A stretch of DNA of 64,000 bases from Flavobacteriales bacterium (lineage in GTDB: Bacteria > Bacteroidota > Bacteroidia > Flavobacteriales_F > PHOS-HE28), in the NCBI GenBank assembly GCA_023382455.1, contig JAHDVX010000004.1, positions 81,932 through 145,931 on the forward strand. Direction: 5' to 3'. Shown here in pieces: positions 16,700 to 25,844 of the stretch. A program made the position numbers and the translations under genes. The notes beneath the pieces are model-generated. The model ran no database searches. It saw only the letters and a program-made list of their open reading frames with translations, and was not told the origin of the DNA. The first letter of the stretch is position 1; the number at the start of each line of letters is the position of its first letter.

Positions 16700-17403
16700 T
16701 CGTCGAACGGTGTTGGGGAGAGCACCAGCAGGTTGGCGTCGTAGGTGACGATGCCGAGCATGATGCTGTTGATCAGGCGGCCCACGGGCACATCGTAGGT
16801 GCGCCCTTCGCCCAAGGGATTGTCCTGGTACGGATCGGCGACAAACACGCGCTTGTTCCCCATGCCGCGCAGCACCACGAAATGGCCCATGGGCTTCCCT
16901 TTCAGGTCGTGGTACACGCTGCGGCCCCTGTGGTCGGCGTATTCCCGCTTGCTGCGGTACAGGTAGGTGGCGCTGAGGCCGGCCAGCACGGGCATGTTGC
17001 GCCTGAAATAGCCGCCCAGCAGGTCGGGTGTGGGGTCGTCGAAGCGGATCTCCCCGCCTTCATGCAGGAAGCGGGCGTAGGCCAGGCAGGCGGACTGCAG
17101 TTTCTTGCCCGGTTTGATCCGCGTTTGGGCCAGCAGCTTGCGCCGCAGTGTCTTGGTCGGCAGGCCTTCCCACGACGGGTCGAACACCTTGAGGTTGTAG
17201 CTGTACAGCCTGGCGTGGTAGCCGTGCTGCAGGGCATGGATGCCGAGGAAGACCGCCAGGGTGCCGCCACCTTCCATCTGGTGTACCTCGCGGATCACTT
17301 GCTCCAAGGGGCGATGGTCGCCGAAATGGCCGTACACCGCATGGAGCGCGGTGGCCCCGCACGTGTTGTCGTCCGGCTGAGCCTCGATCAGCAGGTTCTG
17401 CAT
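16696..17403 (-). CDS. C39-like (papain-fold) cysteine peptidase
   Basis: A 235-residue protein resembling the C39-like/DUF3335 family found beside RimK-type ligases. Catalytic Cys15 sits in QPDDNTCGATALHAVYG; the likely His is in GHFVVLRG (about 172) and the Asp in VADPYQDN (about 187). No signal peptide or membrane helix is seen, so it is cytosolic and is not the bacteriocin-transporter type. In other bacteria this domain is often fused to a GNAT acetyltransferase; here it stands alone. The ATG at 17403 gives the conserved N-terminus. It is the first gene of the four-gene amidoligase operon. Confidence 0.87.
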   Translation of the reverse strand: MQNLLIEAQPDDNTCGATALHAVYGHFGDHRPLEQVIREVHQMEGGGTLAVFLGIHALQHGYHARLYSYNLKVFDPSWEGLPTKTLRRKLLAQTRIKPGKKLQSACLAYARFLHEGGEIRFDDPTPDLLGGYFRRNMPVLAGLSATYLYRSKREYADHRGRSVYHDLKGKPMGHFVVLRGMGNKRVFVADPYQDNPLGEGRTYDVPVGRLINSIMLGIVTYDANLLVLSPTPFDE

Positions 17404-17465
17404 GAATGCCGCCTGTGGACCGGCTGTAGCGGGGCCGAAAGGCCCGCCGGTGGTCCTCGGTGATG

Positions 17466-17496
17466 CAAAGTTGGCGCGATCCCGGCCGTAATGGAA
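17466..17496 (-). promoter_or_regulatory. Candidate promoter of the amidoligase operon
   Basis: On the minus strand TTC, 20 bp, then CAACTTTG, each one mismatch from the Bacteroidota elements TTG and TAnnTTTG. It lies about 63 bp upstream of the C39-like peptidase ATG. Confidence 0.35.
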
Positions 17497-17542
17497 GGCC
17501 GTGGCGGCGATGATCAACAACGGATCGTTCGCACGGGTGGCA

Positions 17543-18481
17543 TCATGGATGCGCCTCACGGGGCAGGAAGGCCTCCGGCGGGCGGAACATGCGGGGCAGC
17601 TCCGTCTGTGGGTCGAAGGTCATCACCAGCCAGCGCGGCGCCAGGGTGCTGCGTGCGATCAGATGGTCGCCGGCGTTGAAGATGCCCAGGAACACGGGGT
17701 CTTTGCGGGAGCGGCCGTCCACTCGCAGCTGGTAGATGAGCTGGGCATGGAGTGTGTCGACGGGGTTGGCCAGGTCCCTGCCGTAGTACCGGGAAAGCGC
17801 GTGGAGATACTTGGCCACCTTGGTGCTGTCGGCCGGTTGACCGTTGGTGGTCCAGCCTGCCGGGGTGCGTTCCAAGGCATAGCTGATGTTGCCCGGGAAG
17901 GTGAAGGTGAGTCGCTCCCAATCGGCCGGGTTCCCGTTCACCATGGGCTTGGGTATCCAGCCGGTGAAGCCCAGTTCGGTGATCCAGGCGAAGGTGCCGG
18001 GCACCAGGTATGCGTTAGGGTCGCCGGCCAGACGTACCGCGGTGGCGGGATCCTCTCCGCTGGTGGTGGTCCCGATGAACAGGGATGTTTTGGAGCCGGG
18101 CAGGTCGATCCGCGTGGCGAGCGTGTCGGAAAGGCGGTATCGCTCCATGGTGGCGGGGGCGGCACCGGGCATGGCCATCGGGCGTATATCGGCGATGGCC
18201 GCGAAGAGCTCATTGAGCGGCCGCGTGAAGGCAGGTGTGCGGTGTTCGCCCTGTGCGGCCGTCCAACCGGTGTTTTCACGCTTGAAACGGATGGTCTTTC
18301 CTCCACGCCCTACGGGCTCGGTGATGGAGAAGGCCTGCAGGGCGGCGGTGTCCACCTGTAGCAGGATGTTCTTGAAGGTGCGCATCCGCGCACGTTCCGG
18401 GGCCTGCCTGCCGATCCACCACGCCGTGGCCAAGGCGATCACCAAGGCGACCAGTAAGCCGGTCTTCAGCTTATCGGACAT
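17543..18481 (-). CDS. DUF4340 domain-containing protein
   Basis: A 312-residue protein with one N-terminal membrane anchor (TGLLVALVIALATAWWIG) and a large soluble part repeating a DUF4340-like unit (FNILL..DTAALQAFSI early; IPKPMVNGNPADWERL in the middle). DUF4340 proteins regularly accompany GldG-type ABC components and are thought to form part of that envelope complex. The start overlaps the gldG stop by 11 bp; the ATG at 18481 is preferred to an upstream in-frame ATG. It is the last gene of the gldA-F-G cluster. Confidence 0.82.
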   Translation of the reverse strand: MSDKLKTGLLVALVIALATAWWIGRQAPERARMRTFKNILLQVDTAALQAFSITEPVGRGGKTIRFKRENTGWTAAQGEHRTPAFTRPLNELFAAIADIRPMAMPGAAPATMERYRLSDTLATRIDLPGSKTSLFIGTTTSGEDPATAVRLAGDPNAYLVPGTFAWITELGFTGWIPKPMVNGNPADWERLTFTFPGNISYALERTPAGWTTNGQPADSTKVAKYLHALSRYYGRDLANPVDTLHAQLIYQLRVDGRSRKDPVFLGIFNAGDHLIARSTLAPRWLVMTFDPQTELPRMFRPPEAFLPREAHP

Positions 18482-19985
18482 GGCCCGGTTGTTTGCGCCT
18501 TGCACGCTGCCGCTGCCTCCAGATCCGCCGCCCCAGGCCGTACAACAGCACGATCACCACGGGCAGCAACAGGTTCATCCACTTGAGCAGGTTGCGAACC
18601 CCTTCCCCCTGATCGGCGATCGGCCGGTGGTCCTGCTGCTTACCGCGAATGGAGAGCAGGGCGGTGTTGCGCTGCACCCAGTCAGTGGCGTTCACCATCA
18701 GGTCCAGGTTGCCCTTGGGCAGGGCCACTTGCTGTCCGCCCTGGTCACCGGTACAGAAGTTGCCGTTGCCGAACACCACCAGCCGTCCTCCGGAAGCATC
18801 GGTGCGCTCCACGGCCGCGCCGAGCACTTGGGGGCCGGAGCGGAAGTCCGCATCGCTCCACCTGTGCCGCAGGTCGATGAGGAACGGCGCGGGTTGAACG
18901 GCGCTCTTGGCACTGCTCAACAGGATGGGTTCCTGCCTTAGCGCGGTGTCACCCCCGATGATGGTGATCGGGGAAATGCATTGGAACATCACCTGGTCCA
19001 GCCCATGGGCCACGGGGTGGTCCGTGAACTGGTCCACCAGCGGGTAATAGGGGAAGGGCAGGGAGATGGGGCGTTGTGTGCCGCTCTGCATCACGCCCAC
19101 CTCGCCGCATTTCGCATCGGCCACCAGGCTGTGGTCCAGGCGCAGGCCCTTGGCGGCCAGCCACGGACCCAGGCCGACGTCGCGCGGCAGGGCCTCGGCC
19201 GAGGTGGCGAGCTGTGTGGCCACCGGGCTGAAGGCCAGCACCACGCCGTGCCCTTTGGCCATGTATTCGTCCAACCGGTGGAGCTGCCAAGGTGTGATGC
19301 TGTCCTTGGGGTCGATCCAAAGCAGGGAGCTGAACCGCTCGTTGATGGGGAAGGAGTCGTAGATCACGGTGGCCTCCACATCGTACTGGGCGGAAAGTTG
19401 GATGGCCAGCTCATCCAGTGCGCGCAGCGGTGGTTCCTCGTGGCCCTGCATCACGCCGATCAATGGTTTCTCCACAAGGGTCACCTGGGCGATGGCCGAG
19501 GAAAGGACCCACTCCATGCCGGGCCCGGCCTGCAGGGCGGGGATCACGGCCTTGCGTCCGCCCATGCGCACCACGGCGCCCATGAGCACTTGGATGTTCT
19601 CGCTGCGGTCCTGCTTTCGTGTCTGGGCCAGCAGGGGGCGCACACCTTCGCTGATAGCCAGTTCCTGCATCGGTGCGGAAGGGCCCGGGTCGAGGAACTC
19701 GAACACCAGGTTGCCGCCCGAGCGGCTCGCGTATTCGGCCAGCAGGTCCTTGAAATCCTGGCGGACGGCGGCGAGTTCCGGCGGCAGGTCGCCGGTGAAG
19801 TAGGCTGTGACGGTGACGGCCTCGGGCAGGCTGTGCAGCAGGTGGGTCGTGGCGGTGTCCAGCGTGAACCGCTTGTCGGCGGTGAGGTCGGCGCGGAAGG
19901 GGTGTTGCTGGGCAAGCAGGTTAAGCAGGGTGCCGGCGGCCAAGGCGAGCACCAGGTTCAGGGTGGCCACGCTGCGCCTGCTCAT
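18471..19985 (-). CDS. gldG: Gliding-motility-associated ABC component GldG
   Basis: A 504-residue protein with an N-terminal membrane helix (LNLVLALAAGTLLNLL), a long periplasmic ABC-type accessory domain (about 40-460; VIGVMQGHEEPPLRALDE-like region near 180, IIGGDTAL near 350) and a C-terminal helix (LLLPVVIVLLYGLGRR). This is the GldG architecture. GldA-F-G form an ABC transporter needed for gliding in some Flavobacteria, though related systems occur in non-gliders. Its ATG overlaps the gldF stop by 4 bp. Confidence 0.88.
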   Translation of the reverse strand: MSRRSVATLNLVLALAAGTLLNLLAQQHPFRADLTADKRFTLDTATTHLLHSLPEAVTVTAYFTGDLPPELAAVRQDFKDLLAEYASRSGGNLVFEFLDPGPSAPMQELAISEGVRPLLAQTRKQDRSENIQVLMGAVVRMGGRKAVIPALQAGPGMEWVLSSAIAQVTLVEKPLIGVMQGHEEPPLRALDELAIQLSAQYDVEATVIYDSFPINERFSSLLWIDPKDSITPWQLHRLDEYMAKGHGVVLAFSPVATQLATSAEALPRDVGLGPWLAAKGLRLDHSLVADAKCGEVGVMQSGTQRPISLPFPYYPLVDQFTDHPVAHGLDQVMFQCISPITIIGGDTALRQEPILLSSAKSAVQPAPFLIDLRHRWSDADFRSGPQVLGAAVERTDASGGRLVVFGNGNFCTGDQGGQQVALPKGNLDLMVNATDWVQRNTALLSIRGKQQDHRPIADQGEGVRNLLKWMNLLLPVVIVLLYGLGRRIWRQRQRARRKQPGHVR

Positions 19986-20710
19986 GCGTGGGAAGCCCTC
20001 CTGCGGGCCAGTTGGTGGCCGGCCAGCAGCAGGCCGGCCAGGGTGAAGGTGATGAAGAAGGTGAGGTCACGGCTGTCGATCACGCCGCGGCCCATGCTTT
20101 CGAAATGCGTGCCGGTGCTGAGGTAACGCAGTAGCTCGCCCACGCGTCCGGTGGTGTTGGCCGCCACCACGGAAGTGCCGAAATGGAACAGGGCCATGCA
20201 CAGCAGGGCGACGACGAATGCGGTGACCTGGTTTGCGGTGAGGCTGCTGGCGAAGGTGCCGAGGGCCACGTAGCAGGCGCTCATGAGCAGCAGGCCCAGA
20301 TAGCCGCAAGCGGCCGCACCGTGGTCCAATGGACCCAGCCAGGCCACGGTGGCATACCAAGGCAGGGTGCAGGCCAGGGTTAGGGCGATCAAGACCATGC
20401 AGGCGAGGAACTTGCCGGCCACCACCTGGCCGGGGGCCACTGCCCGAGCGAGCAACAGGTCCAGCGTCCCGCTCCGGCGTTCCTCGGCCAAGGTGCGCAT
20501 GGTAAGGGCGGGGATCAGGATGAAGAGCGACCAGTTGGCCACGTGGAAGAAGGTGGCCAGGTCGGCCGTGCCGCGCAGGAAGATGTCGTTGCCGAACCAC
20601 CAGGTGAAGAAGCCCGTGACACCCAGGAAGGCGATGATCACCAGATAGGCCATGGTGGAATCGAAGAAGGAGGCCAGGTCCTTGCGGGCGATGAGCAGCA
20701 CGGCGCGCAT
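19982..20710 (-). CDS. gldF: ABC transporter permease GldF
   Basis: A 242-residue ABC-2 type permease with about six membrane helices. The start LLIARKDLASFFDSTMAYLV and the segment RTLAEERRSGTLDLLLARAV near residue 73 are typical of the GldF/NosY-like group. It works with GldA (ATPase) 6 bp upstream and GldG, which it overlaps by 4 bp. Confidence 0.9.
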   Translation of the reverse strand: MRAVLLIARKDLASFFDSTMAYLVIIAFLGVTGFFTWWFGNDIFLRGTADLATFFHVANWSLFILIPALTMRTLAEERRSGTLDLLLARAVAPGQVVAGKFLACMVLIALTLACTLPWYATVAWLGPLDHGAAACGYLGLLLMSACYVALGTFASSLTANQVTAFVVALLCMALFHFGTSVVAANTTGRVGELLRYLSTGTHFESMGRGVIDSRDLTFFITFTLAGLLLAGHQLARRRASHA

Positions 20711-20716
20711 GGGCGT

Positions 20717-21643
20717 TCAGGGTTTGGTGGCCTTGCGGAACACGTCTTCCAGGCGCTCCTCCACGGGGCGCAGCTCGCTGATGCCCCAGCCACGGGCCGT
20801 GCAGGCGGCGAAGAGCGGCCCACCGTCGGGCGCGGTGAGGCGCACCTCGAAGCGTCCTTGGCGGCCGGGTGCCTCTTGGGCCGAGGCCACTGCGGGCAGC
20901 TCCTGGAGCATCGCCAGCACGGCTTCCGCCGAGGGCGCGCCATCCACCTCCACCAGGTACAAGGCATGGCCGCTGTCTTGTGCCGCCAGTTCACGAGCCG
21001 TTCCATCGGCGGTGATCTTGCCGTGGTTGATGATGAGGATGCGGTCGCAAACGGCCTCGGCCTCCGGCAGGATGTGCGTGCTGAAGATCACGGTGCGCGT
21101 TCGGCCCAGTTCCTTGATCAGGTTGCGGATGTCCACTACCTGGTTGGGATCAAGCCCGGTGGTGGGTTCGTCCAGGATCAGCACGGCGGGGTCGTTCACC
21201 AGGGCCAGGGCCAGGCCGGCCCGCTGGCGGTAGCCGCGGCTCAATTCGCCTATGCGCTTGTGCTTCTCGCTGTCCAACCCGCATGCCTCCACCACGTAGC
21301 GGATCCGCTTTTCCGCCTCCGCCTGTGCCATGCCTTGGATGCACGCACCGAAACGCAGCAGGTCGGGCACGGGCATGTCCTCGTACAGCGGGTTCGCCTC
21401 GGGCAGGTAGCCGATGGCGCGGCGGAGTTGCAGGTTTCCGGGACCCATGACGGAATTGCCGATGTGCACGGTACCGCCATCGGGCTCGGTAAGCCCGCAG
21501 ATCATGCGCATGGTCGTGGTCTTTCCCGCGCCGTTGGGGCCCAGGAAGCCGAGGATCTCACCCGGTCTGGCGGTAAAGGAGATGCCGTCCACGGCGACCT
21601 GTTTGCCGTAGCGCTTGGCGAGTTGCCCGGTGCGGATCTCCAT
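20717..21643 (-). CDS. gldA: ABC transporter ATP-binding protein GldA
   Basis: A 308-residue ABC ATPase: Walker A GPNGAGKTTT near residue 37, signature LSRGYRQRAGLA near 131, Walker B VLILDEPTTGLDP near 152, and a GldA-type C-terminal extension (about 220-308). It energises the GldF permease. The ATG at 21643 matches the family start MEIRTGQLAKRYG; an upstream in-frame ATG at 21703 would overlap the previous gene. First gene of the cluster gldA-gldF-gldG-DUF4340. Confidence 0.9.
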   Translation of the reverse strand: MEIRTGQLAKRYGKQVAVDGISFTARPGEILGFLGPNGAGKTTTMRMICGLTEPDGGTVHIGNSVMGPGNLQLRRAIGYLPEANPLYEDMPVPDLLRFGACIQGMAQAEAEKRIRYVVEACGLDSEKHKRIGELSRGYRQRAGLALALVNDPAVLILDEPTTGLDPNQVVDIRNLIKELGRTRTVIFSTHILPEAEAVCDRILIINHGKITADGTARELAAQDSGHALYLVEVDGAPSAEAVLAMLQELPAVASAQEAPGRQGRFEVRLTAPDGGPLFAACTARGWGISELRPVEERLEDVFRKATKP

Positions 21644-21695
21644 GGCGTAGTCGGGGCACTGCCGGCGCCTGGGCGTTGCCGGGGCCGTCGCGCGT

Positions 21696-22298
21696 TCAGG
21701 CACCTTTCACGCGGTGCTCCTCCTCTTGCCGGGTGAAGCCGGTGCGGATCATCTCCAAGGCCTGGGCGATGCGGCGTTTGCGGGTCTCCTCGCTGCGGCC
21801 ATCGTTGACCCATTCCTCGTATTCACGGCGGCAGGATGGAGAGAAGGACCCCCAGTTGGCCCAGGCACTGGGGTCCTTGCGCAGCACGGCCTCCAATTCG
21901 GTGTGGAGGGGATCCTTGCCCTCGCTGCCCGCCTTGGCCAGCTTCTGGTTCAAAGCAGCGGCCTTTGTCACCAAGGAGGAAAATCCGGCCTCGTGGATGG
22001 CGCTTCCCTCGTGGAACTTCACGGTGCGGCCGGGTTTGTCCTCGGCGCAGGGCTCGTAAGGTTGCCGGGTGGACTTGAACTGCGCACCTTTTGGGAACTG
22101 CACGCTGATGCAGGTCTTGCCCGCGGTGATGGTGAGCAGGGGCTGGGAGGCCAGGTCGAAGTGCGGGGCTTGGGCCCGCCAGGCCTCCTCCACCTCAGGG
22201 CACGCGGAATGGATGAGCTGCCGGAGGCGCACCATCAGCTTGCGTTGCCATTCGGGCTGCTCCGCGATATAGAGATTGATCTGTTCGGAAGGGAGCAT
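21696..22298 (-). CDS. DUF1801 / YdeI (OmdA-like) protein
   Basis: A 200-residue cytosolic protein. The N-terminal half (about 5-115) resembles DUF1801 (IHSACPEVEEAWRAQAPHFD), and the C-terminal part (about 140-195) is YdeI/OmdA-like (SPSCRREYEEWVNDGRSEET). The biochemical function of this family is not established. It precedes gldA by 52 bp but is probably functionally separate. Confidence 0.82.
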   Translation of the reverse strand: MLPSEQINLYIAEQPEWQRKLMVRLRQLIHSACPEVEEAWRAQAPHFDLASQPLLTITAGKTCISVQFPKGAQFKSTRQPYEPCAEDKPGRTVKFHEGSAIHEAGFSSLVTKAAALNQKLAKAGSEGKDPLHTELEAVLRKDPSAWANWGSFSPSCRREYEEWVNDGRSEETRKRRIAQALEMIRTGFTRQEEEHRVKGA

Positions 22299-22331
22299 GG
22301 TGTTCGGTATTTGGTGTGGCGAATATGGTGT

Positions 22332-23939
22332 TCAGCGGCTATTCCCGTCGCCCATTTCGATCAGCACCGTGAAGGTACGGTCCTTTCGGAAGTCGGGCGC
22401 ACCTTCAAGACCGAAAAGGCCATTGCCCATCGGCCATACCGCGTCCGCATCGAAGAAGCCCTGTTTCCCGCCTTCCGCCAGCACGGTCCGTTCCTTGTAC
22501 CCGCCGTCGTCCTTGAACTCCAGCATGAGGGCGTCCTTGGGCTTGTCCACGGGCTCGATGGGCAGCTTTTTCTTTCGCAGGTCGATGTTGCCCGCGTCGT
22601 CGTTGAAAAACAGGAAGAGCACGTTCCCTTGTGCGATGGAGAAGGCCTTGCCGGGCCCGTCATTGGTGAAGCTCATCTCGCGAGGCACCTCCGTGTACCA
22701 GGTGGCGCTGCCGGAGGCGTCCAGTGCCATGACATGGAAGTTGCCATTGACCCATTCGGTCTTTTCCACCTTCTTCCCGCTGAGGTCGCTCACCGTATGG
22801 GTTTCCATGCCCGAGCGGTGGGCCACCACGAAGAGGCCACCGTCCGACTTGGCCCACACGCGCTCCATGTGCATGTTCGCCTGCAGGCGTTCCACTTTCT
22901 TCACGGTGCGCAGGTTGAAGGGCGTTCGTGTGGCCATGGGCCATTTGCCGGAGGCCTGGTCCAAGGTCATTTGGAAGATCCCGATGGATTCATCCCGGTT
23001 GGCCTCGTTGTTCGAATAGATGCCCGCACAGGTGACGCGGCCGTCGGGAAGGAAGGCCACCTGGGCCTCCTGTACGAAATCCTTTTTGCCCAGGGTGAGG
23101 GGGTAGGCCTGCTGCCCGGCGCTGTCCAAGCGATAGAGGCAGTAGCTGTAGCCGAGTTCCTCCTTGACCTTGGGGGCGGCGTTGGAAACATTGCGCACCA
23201 GGTACCAGGCGGCACCGTTGCCGTCCACCAGGGTGTTCACCACGTCGGTGCGCACGTTACCGGGCTCGGTGGCAAGGCTCCTGGCCCAGGTGGGCTGCAT
23301 CTTGGCGTCAACCATTACGCCGACTATGGGGCTGCCGGCGCTCCGGGTGGTGCTGGCGGGCGTAAGGCCGATGAGCATGTGTTGCCCGTTTTCGGCCAAG
23401 GTTGTGGTGAACCCCACGGTGACGCCGGGCTTGAAATAGTCCGGGGTCTTGCCGAATAGGTCGTACGGGATGTCGGCCACCTTGGCGGCGGCGCGGCCGG
23501 TGAGGCTGCGTGGGCTCAGCACCTGTTCGATCAGCATCAGGCTGCCGTGCTCCGGGTCGGGTTTGGAGAGCAGCATGCGGAATTGCTTGCCGAAGGTCTC
23601 GATGGTCTCAAACGCCAGTGGCCCGATGCCCCAGACCACCTTGGGATGGTCGTGCTTCACCAGGTTCATTTTGTCGCTGGCCACCACCTGCAGCTGCCAG
23701 CCGATCTCCGCCTCGGAAAGGCCGCCAAGCACGGTCTTTCCGCCCAGGGTCTTCAAGGCGATGAAACTGCCCGCATCGCCGTAGACGGTCTTGGCAAGGC
23801 CGAGCTCCCGGTCAGGTGGGGCGTTCAGGTCCGCTTTCACTTTCACCCGTACCGTGCTTTGCTGGGCCTTGGCGGCAGTGATCAACAGGGCTGGTATCAG
23901 GGCGATGGCGGCCGATCGCAGGCTGGAGGATATGTTCAT
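22332..23939 (-). CDS. Large secreted protein of unknown function
   Basis: A 535-residue protein with a signal peptide (MNISSSLRSAAIALIPALLI, then TAAKAQQS). The mature part is beta-rich with repeated units of the form VFLPDGRVTCAGIYSN and KSDGGLFVVAHR, like the non-enzymatic secreted proteins common in Bacteroidota. No C-terminal T9SS domain is visible, so the periplasm is the likely location. An in-frame extension upstream lacks a signal peptide, so the ATG at 23939 is chosen. No operon partner is evident. Confidence 0.75.
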   Translation of the reverse strand: MNISSSLRSAAIALIPALLITAAKAQQSTVRVKVKADLNAPPDRELGLAKTVYGDAGSFIALKTLGGKTVLGGLSEAEIGWQLQVVASDKMNLVKHDHPKVVWGIGPLAFETIETFGKQFRMLLSKPDPEHGSLMLIEQVLSPRSLTGRAAAKVADIPYDLFGKTPDYFKPGVTVGFTTTLAENGQHMLIGLTPASTTRSAGSPIVGVMVDAKMQPTWARSLATEPGNVRTDVVNTLVDGNGAAWYLVRNVSNAAPKVKEELGYSYCLYRLDSAGQQAYPLTLGKKDFVQEAQVAFLPDGRVTCAGIYSNNEANRDESIGIFQMTLDQASGKWPMATRTPFNLRTVKKVERLQANMHMERVWAKSDGGLFVVAHRSGMETHTVSDLSGKKVEKTEWVNGNFHVMALDASGSATWYTEVPREMSFTNDGPGKAFSIAQGNVLFLFFNDDAGNIDLRKKKLPIEPVDKPKDALMLEFKDDGGYKERTVLAEGGKQGFFDADAVWPMGNGLFGLEGAPDFRKDRTFTVLIEMGDGNSR

Positions 23940-23989
23940 GCGGTGTTCCGGTCTCAGGTTTGGAGGGTGAAAGTAACGGGTGGTGGCGA

Positions 23990-25195
23990 TCAGGCGCGCT
24001 CCAGCACCGTGGCGTAGCCTTGGCCCACGCCGATGCACATGGTGCAAAGGGCGTACCGCTTGCCGGTGCGGTGCAGTTCCAGCGCGGCCGTGAGCAGCAA
24101 CCGCGCGCCGGTCATGCCCAGTGGATGGCCCAAGGCCACGGCCCCCCCATTGGGGTTCAGCCGCTGGTCATCGTCGGCGATGCCCCAGGTGCGCGTGCAT
24201 GCGAGGGCCTGGGCGGCAAATGCCTCGTTGAGTTCGATCACGTCCATCTGCTCCAGCGTCAATCCCGCCCGCTTCAGGGCGATCTCCGTGGCGCGCACCG
24301 GGCCGATGCCCATGATGCGCGGCTCCACACCGGCCACGCCGCTGCTCACGATGCGTGCCAAGGGCCGCAGCCCATGCTCCTTGATGCCCGCTTCACCGGC
24401 CACCAGCAGGGCCGCGGCCCCATCGTTGAGGCCGCTGCTGTTGCCGGCCGTTACGCTGCCGCCTTTCCGGAAGGCAGGCTTCAGGCCCGCCAATACGTCC
24501 ATGGTGGTGCCCGGCTTCACGAATTCGTCCTGGGCGAACAGCACGGGGTCCTTCTTGCGCTGCGGGATGCTCACCGGGGCGATCTCCAGCGCCAGCCTGC
24601 CGTTGCGTTGGGCCTCGGCGGCCTTCCCCTGGCTCCACAGGGCGAACCGGTCCTGGTCCTCCCGGGTGATGGATCGGGTCTCAAGCAGGTTTTCCGCAGT
24701 CTCGCCCATGGCGTCGATGCCGTATTGCTCCTGCATGGCGGGGTTCACGAAGCGCCAGCCGAAGCTGCTGTCGTACATCTTGGCATCGCGGCCGTACGGC
24801 GTACTGGTCTTGCTGATCACCCACGGGCTGCGTGTCATGTGCTCCACCCCGCCGGCGATGAAGACCTGGCCGTGTCCGGCGGCGATGGCCCGCCCGGCCT
24901 GCACCACGGCGCTCATGCCCGATGCGCAGAGACGGTTCACCGTTTCACCGGGTACGCTCACCGGCAGGCCCGCCAACAGCAGCGCCATCCGGGCCACATT
25001 GCGGTTGTCCTCACCGGCCTGGTTGGCGCAGCCCATGATCACGTCGTCGATCACCGCAGGGTCCAGCCCGGCATGGCGCGCGGCCAGCGCACGGATCACG
25101 TGTGCAGCCAGGTCGTCCGCGCGGACAGGGGAGAGGCTGCCGCCGATCTGGCCGATGGGGCTGCGGATGCCGTCGATGATGTAGGCTTCGTTCAT
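23990..25195 (-). CDS. paaJ: Acyl-CoA thiolase, probable 3-oxoadipyl-CoA thiolase
   Basis: A 401-residue degradative thiolase. The nucleophile Cys is in RLCASGMSAVV near residue 88, the His in ALGHPLGMTGARL near 352 and the second Cys in TMCIGVGQG near 383. YDSSFGWRFVNPAM and MGETAENL resemble the PaaJ/PcaF subgroup, which splits 3-oxoadipyl-CoA into succinyl-CoA and acetyl-CoA at the end of phenylacetate or beta-ketoadipate degradation. The divergent neighbour is PaaI, which supports PaaJ over general FadA. No other paa genes are in the window. Confidence 0.8.
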   Translation of the reverse strand: MNEAYIIDGIRSPIGQIGGSLSPVRADDLAAHVIRALAARHAGLDPAVIDDVIMGCANQAGEDNRNVARMALLLAGLPVSVPGETVNRLCASGMSAVVQAGRAIAAGHGQVFIAGGVEHMTRSPWVISKTSTPYGRDAKMYDSSFGWRFVNPAMQEQYGIDAMGETAENLLETRSITREDQDRFALWSQGKAAEAQRNGRLALEIAPVSIPQRKKDPVLFAQDEFVKPGTTMDVLAGLKPAFRKGGSVTAGNSSGLNDGAAALLVAGEAGIKEHGLRPLARIVSSGVAGVEPRIMGIGPVRATEIALKRAGLTLEQMDVIELNEAFAAQALACTRTWGIADDDQRLNPNGGAVALGHPLGMTGARLLLTAALELHRTGKRYALCTMCIGVGQGYATVLERA

Positions 25196-25287
25196 GGGGC
25201 AAATGTGGTGAACCTGAGGGGAACGGGGCGCACCGCACCAAGGGGGCCATACCGCGTCCTTCACCTTTCCAGGTCTACTTTCGCCGT

Positions 25288-25716
25288 ATGCAGCATCCCG
25301 ATGATTTGGCCGCACGCGTGGTGGCACGCATGATGGAGGGTGATGCCTTCAGCCAATGGTTGGGCATCGAAGTGGTGCGTACCGGGCCGGGCCATTGCGA
25401 ACTCCGCATGACGGTGCGCCCCGAAATGGACAACGGCTTCCACATCACGCACGGAGGCATTGCCTATTCCCTGGCCGACAGCGCCCTGGCCTTCGCTTCC
25501 AATGGCCACGGCACGCACGCCGTCAGCATCGAGACGTCCATCTCGCATGTAAAACCGGTGAAGGCCGGCGATATGCTCACCGCCAAGGCCGAAGAAGCGA
25601 GCCGCAGTAATCGCATCGGCATTTATCAGGTGCGTGTCACCAACCAGGAGGGTATCGTGGTGGCGCTCTTCAAGGGCACCGTGTTCCGCACGGGGAAGGA
25701 TTGGGAGCTGGGGTGA
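25288..25716 (+). CDS. paaI: PaaI-type hydroxyphenylacetyl-CoA thioesterase
   Basis: A 142-residue hotdog-fold thioesterase. The motif ITHGGIAYSLADSALAFASN (about residue 53) is diagnostic for PaaI, with the catalytic Asp in LADSA. PaaI hydrolyses stalled hydroxyphenylacetyl-CoA esters and frees CoA. It is divergent from the thiolase gene with a 92-bp shared upstream region that contains TACTTTCG (near a -7 element) shortly before the ATG. No gene is seen in the 128 bp after it. Confidence 0.9.
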   Translation: MQHPDDLAARVVARMMEGDAFSQWLGIEVVRTGPGHCELRMTVRPEMDNGFHITHGGIAYSLADSALAFASNGHGTHAVSIETSISHVKPVKAGDMLTAKAEEASRSNRIGIYQVRVTNQEGIVVALFKGTVFRTGKDWELG

Positions 25717-25844
25717 AGGGGTGTGGCGCAGGCGCTAGGGCGGGTGCCATGCGAACTGCGCAACTACGAACTGCCCCACCCTTGCCACGTGCCGCTGCCC
25801 GTGCCCCCTCAAACACCCAATAGCGGAGAACGGACAACCAACAA

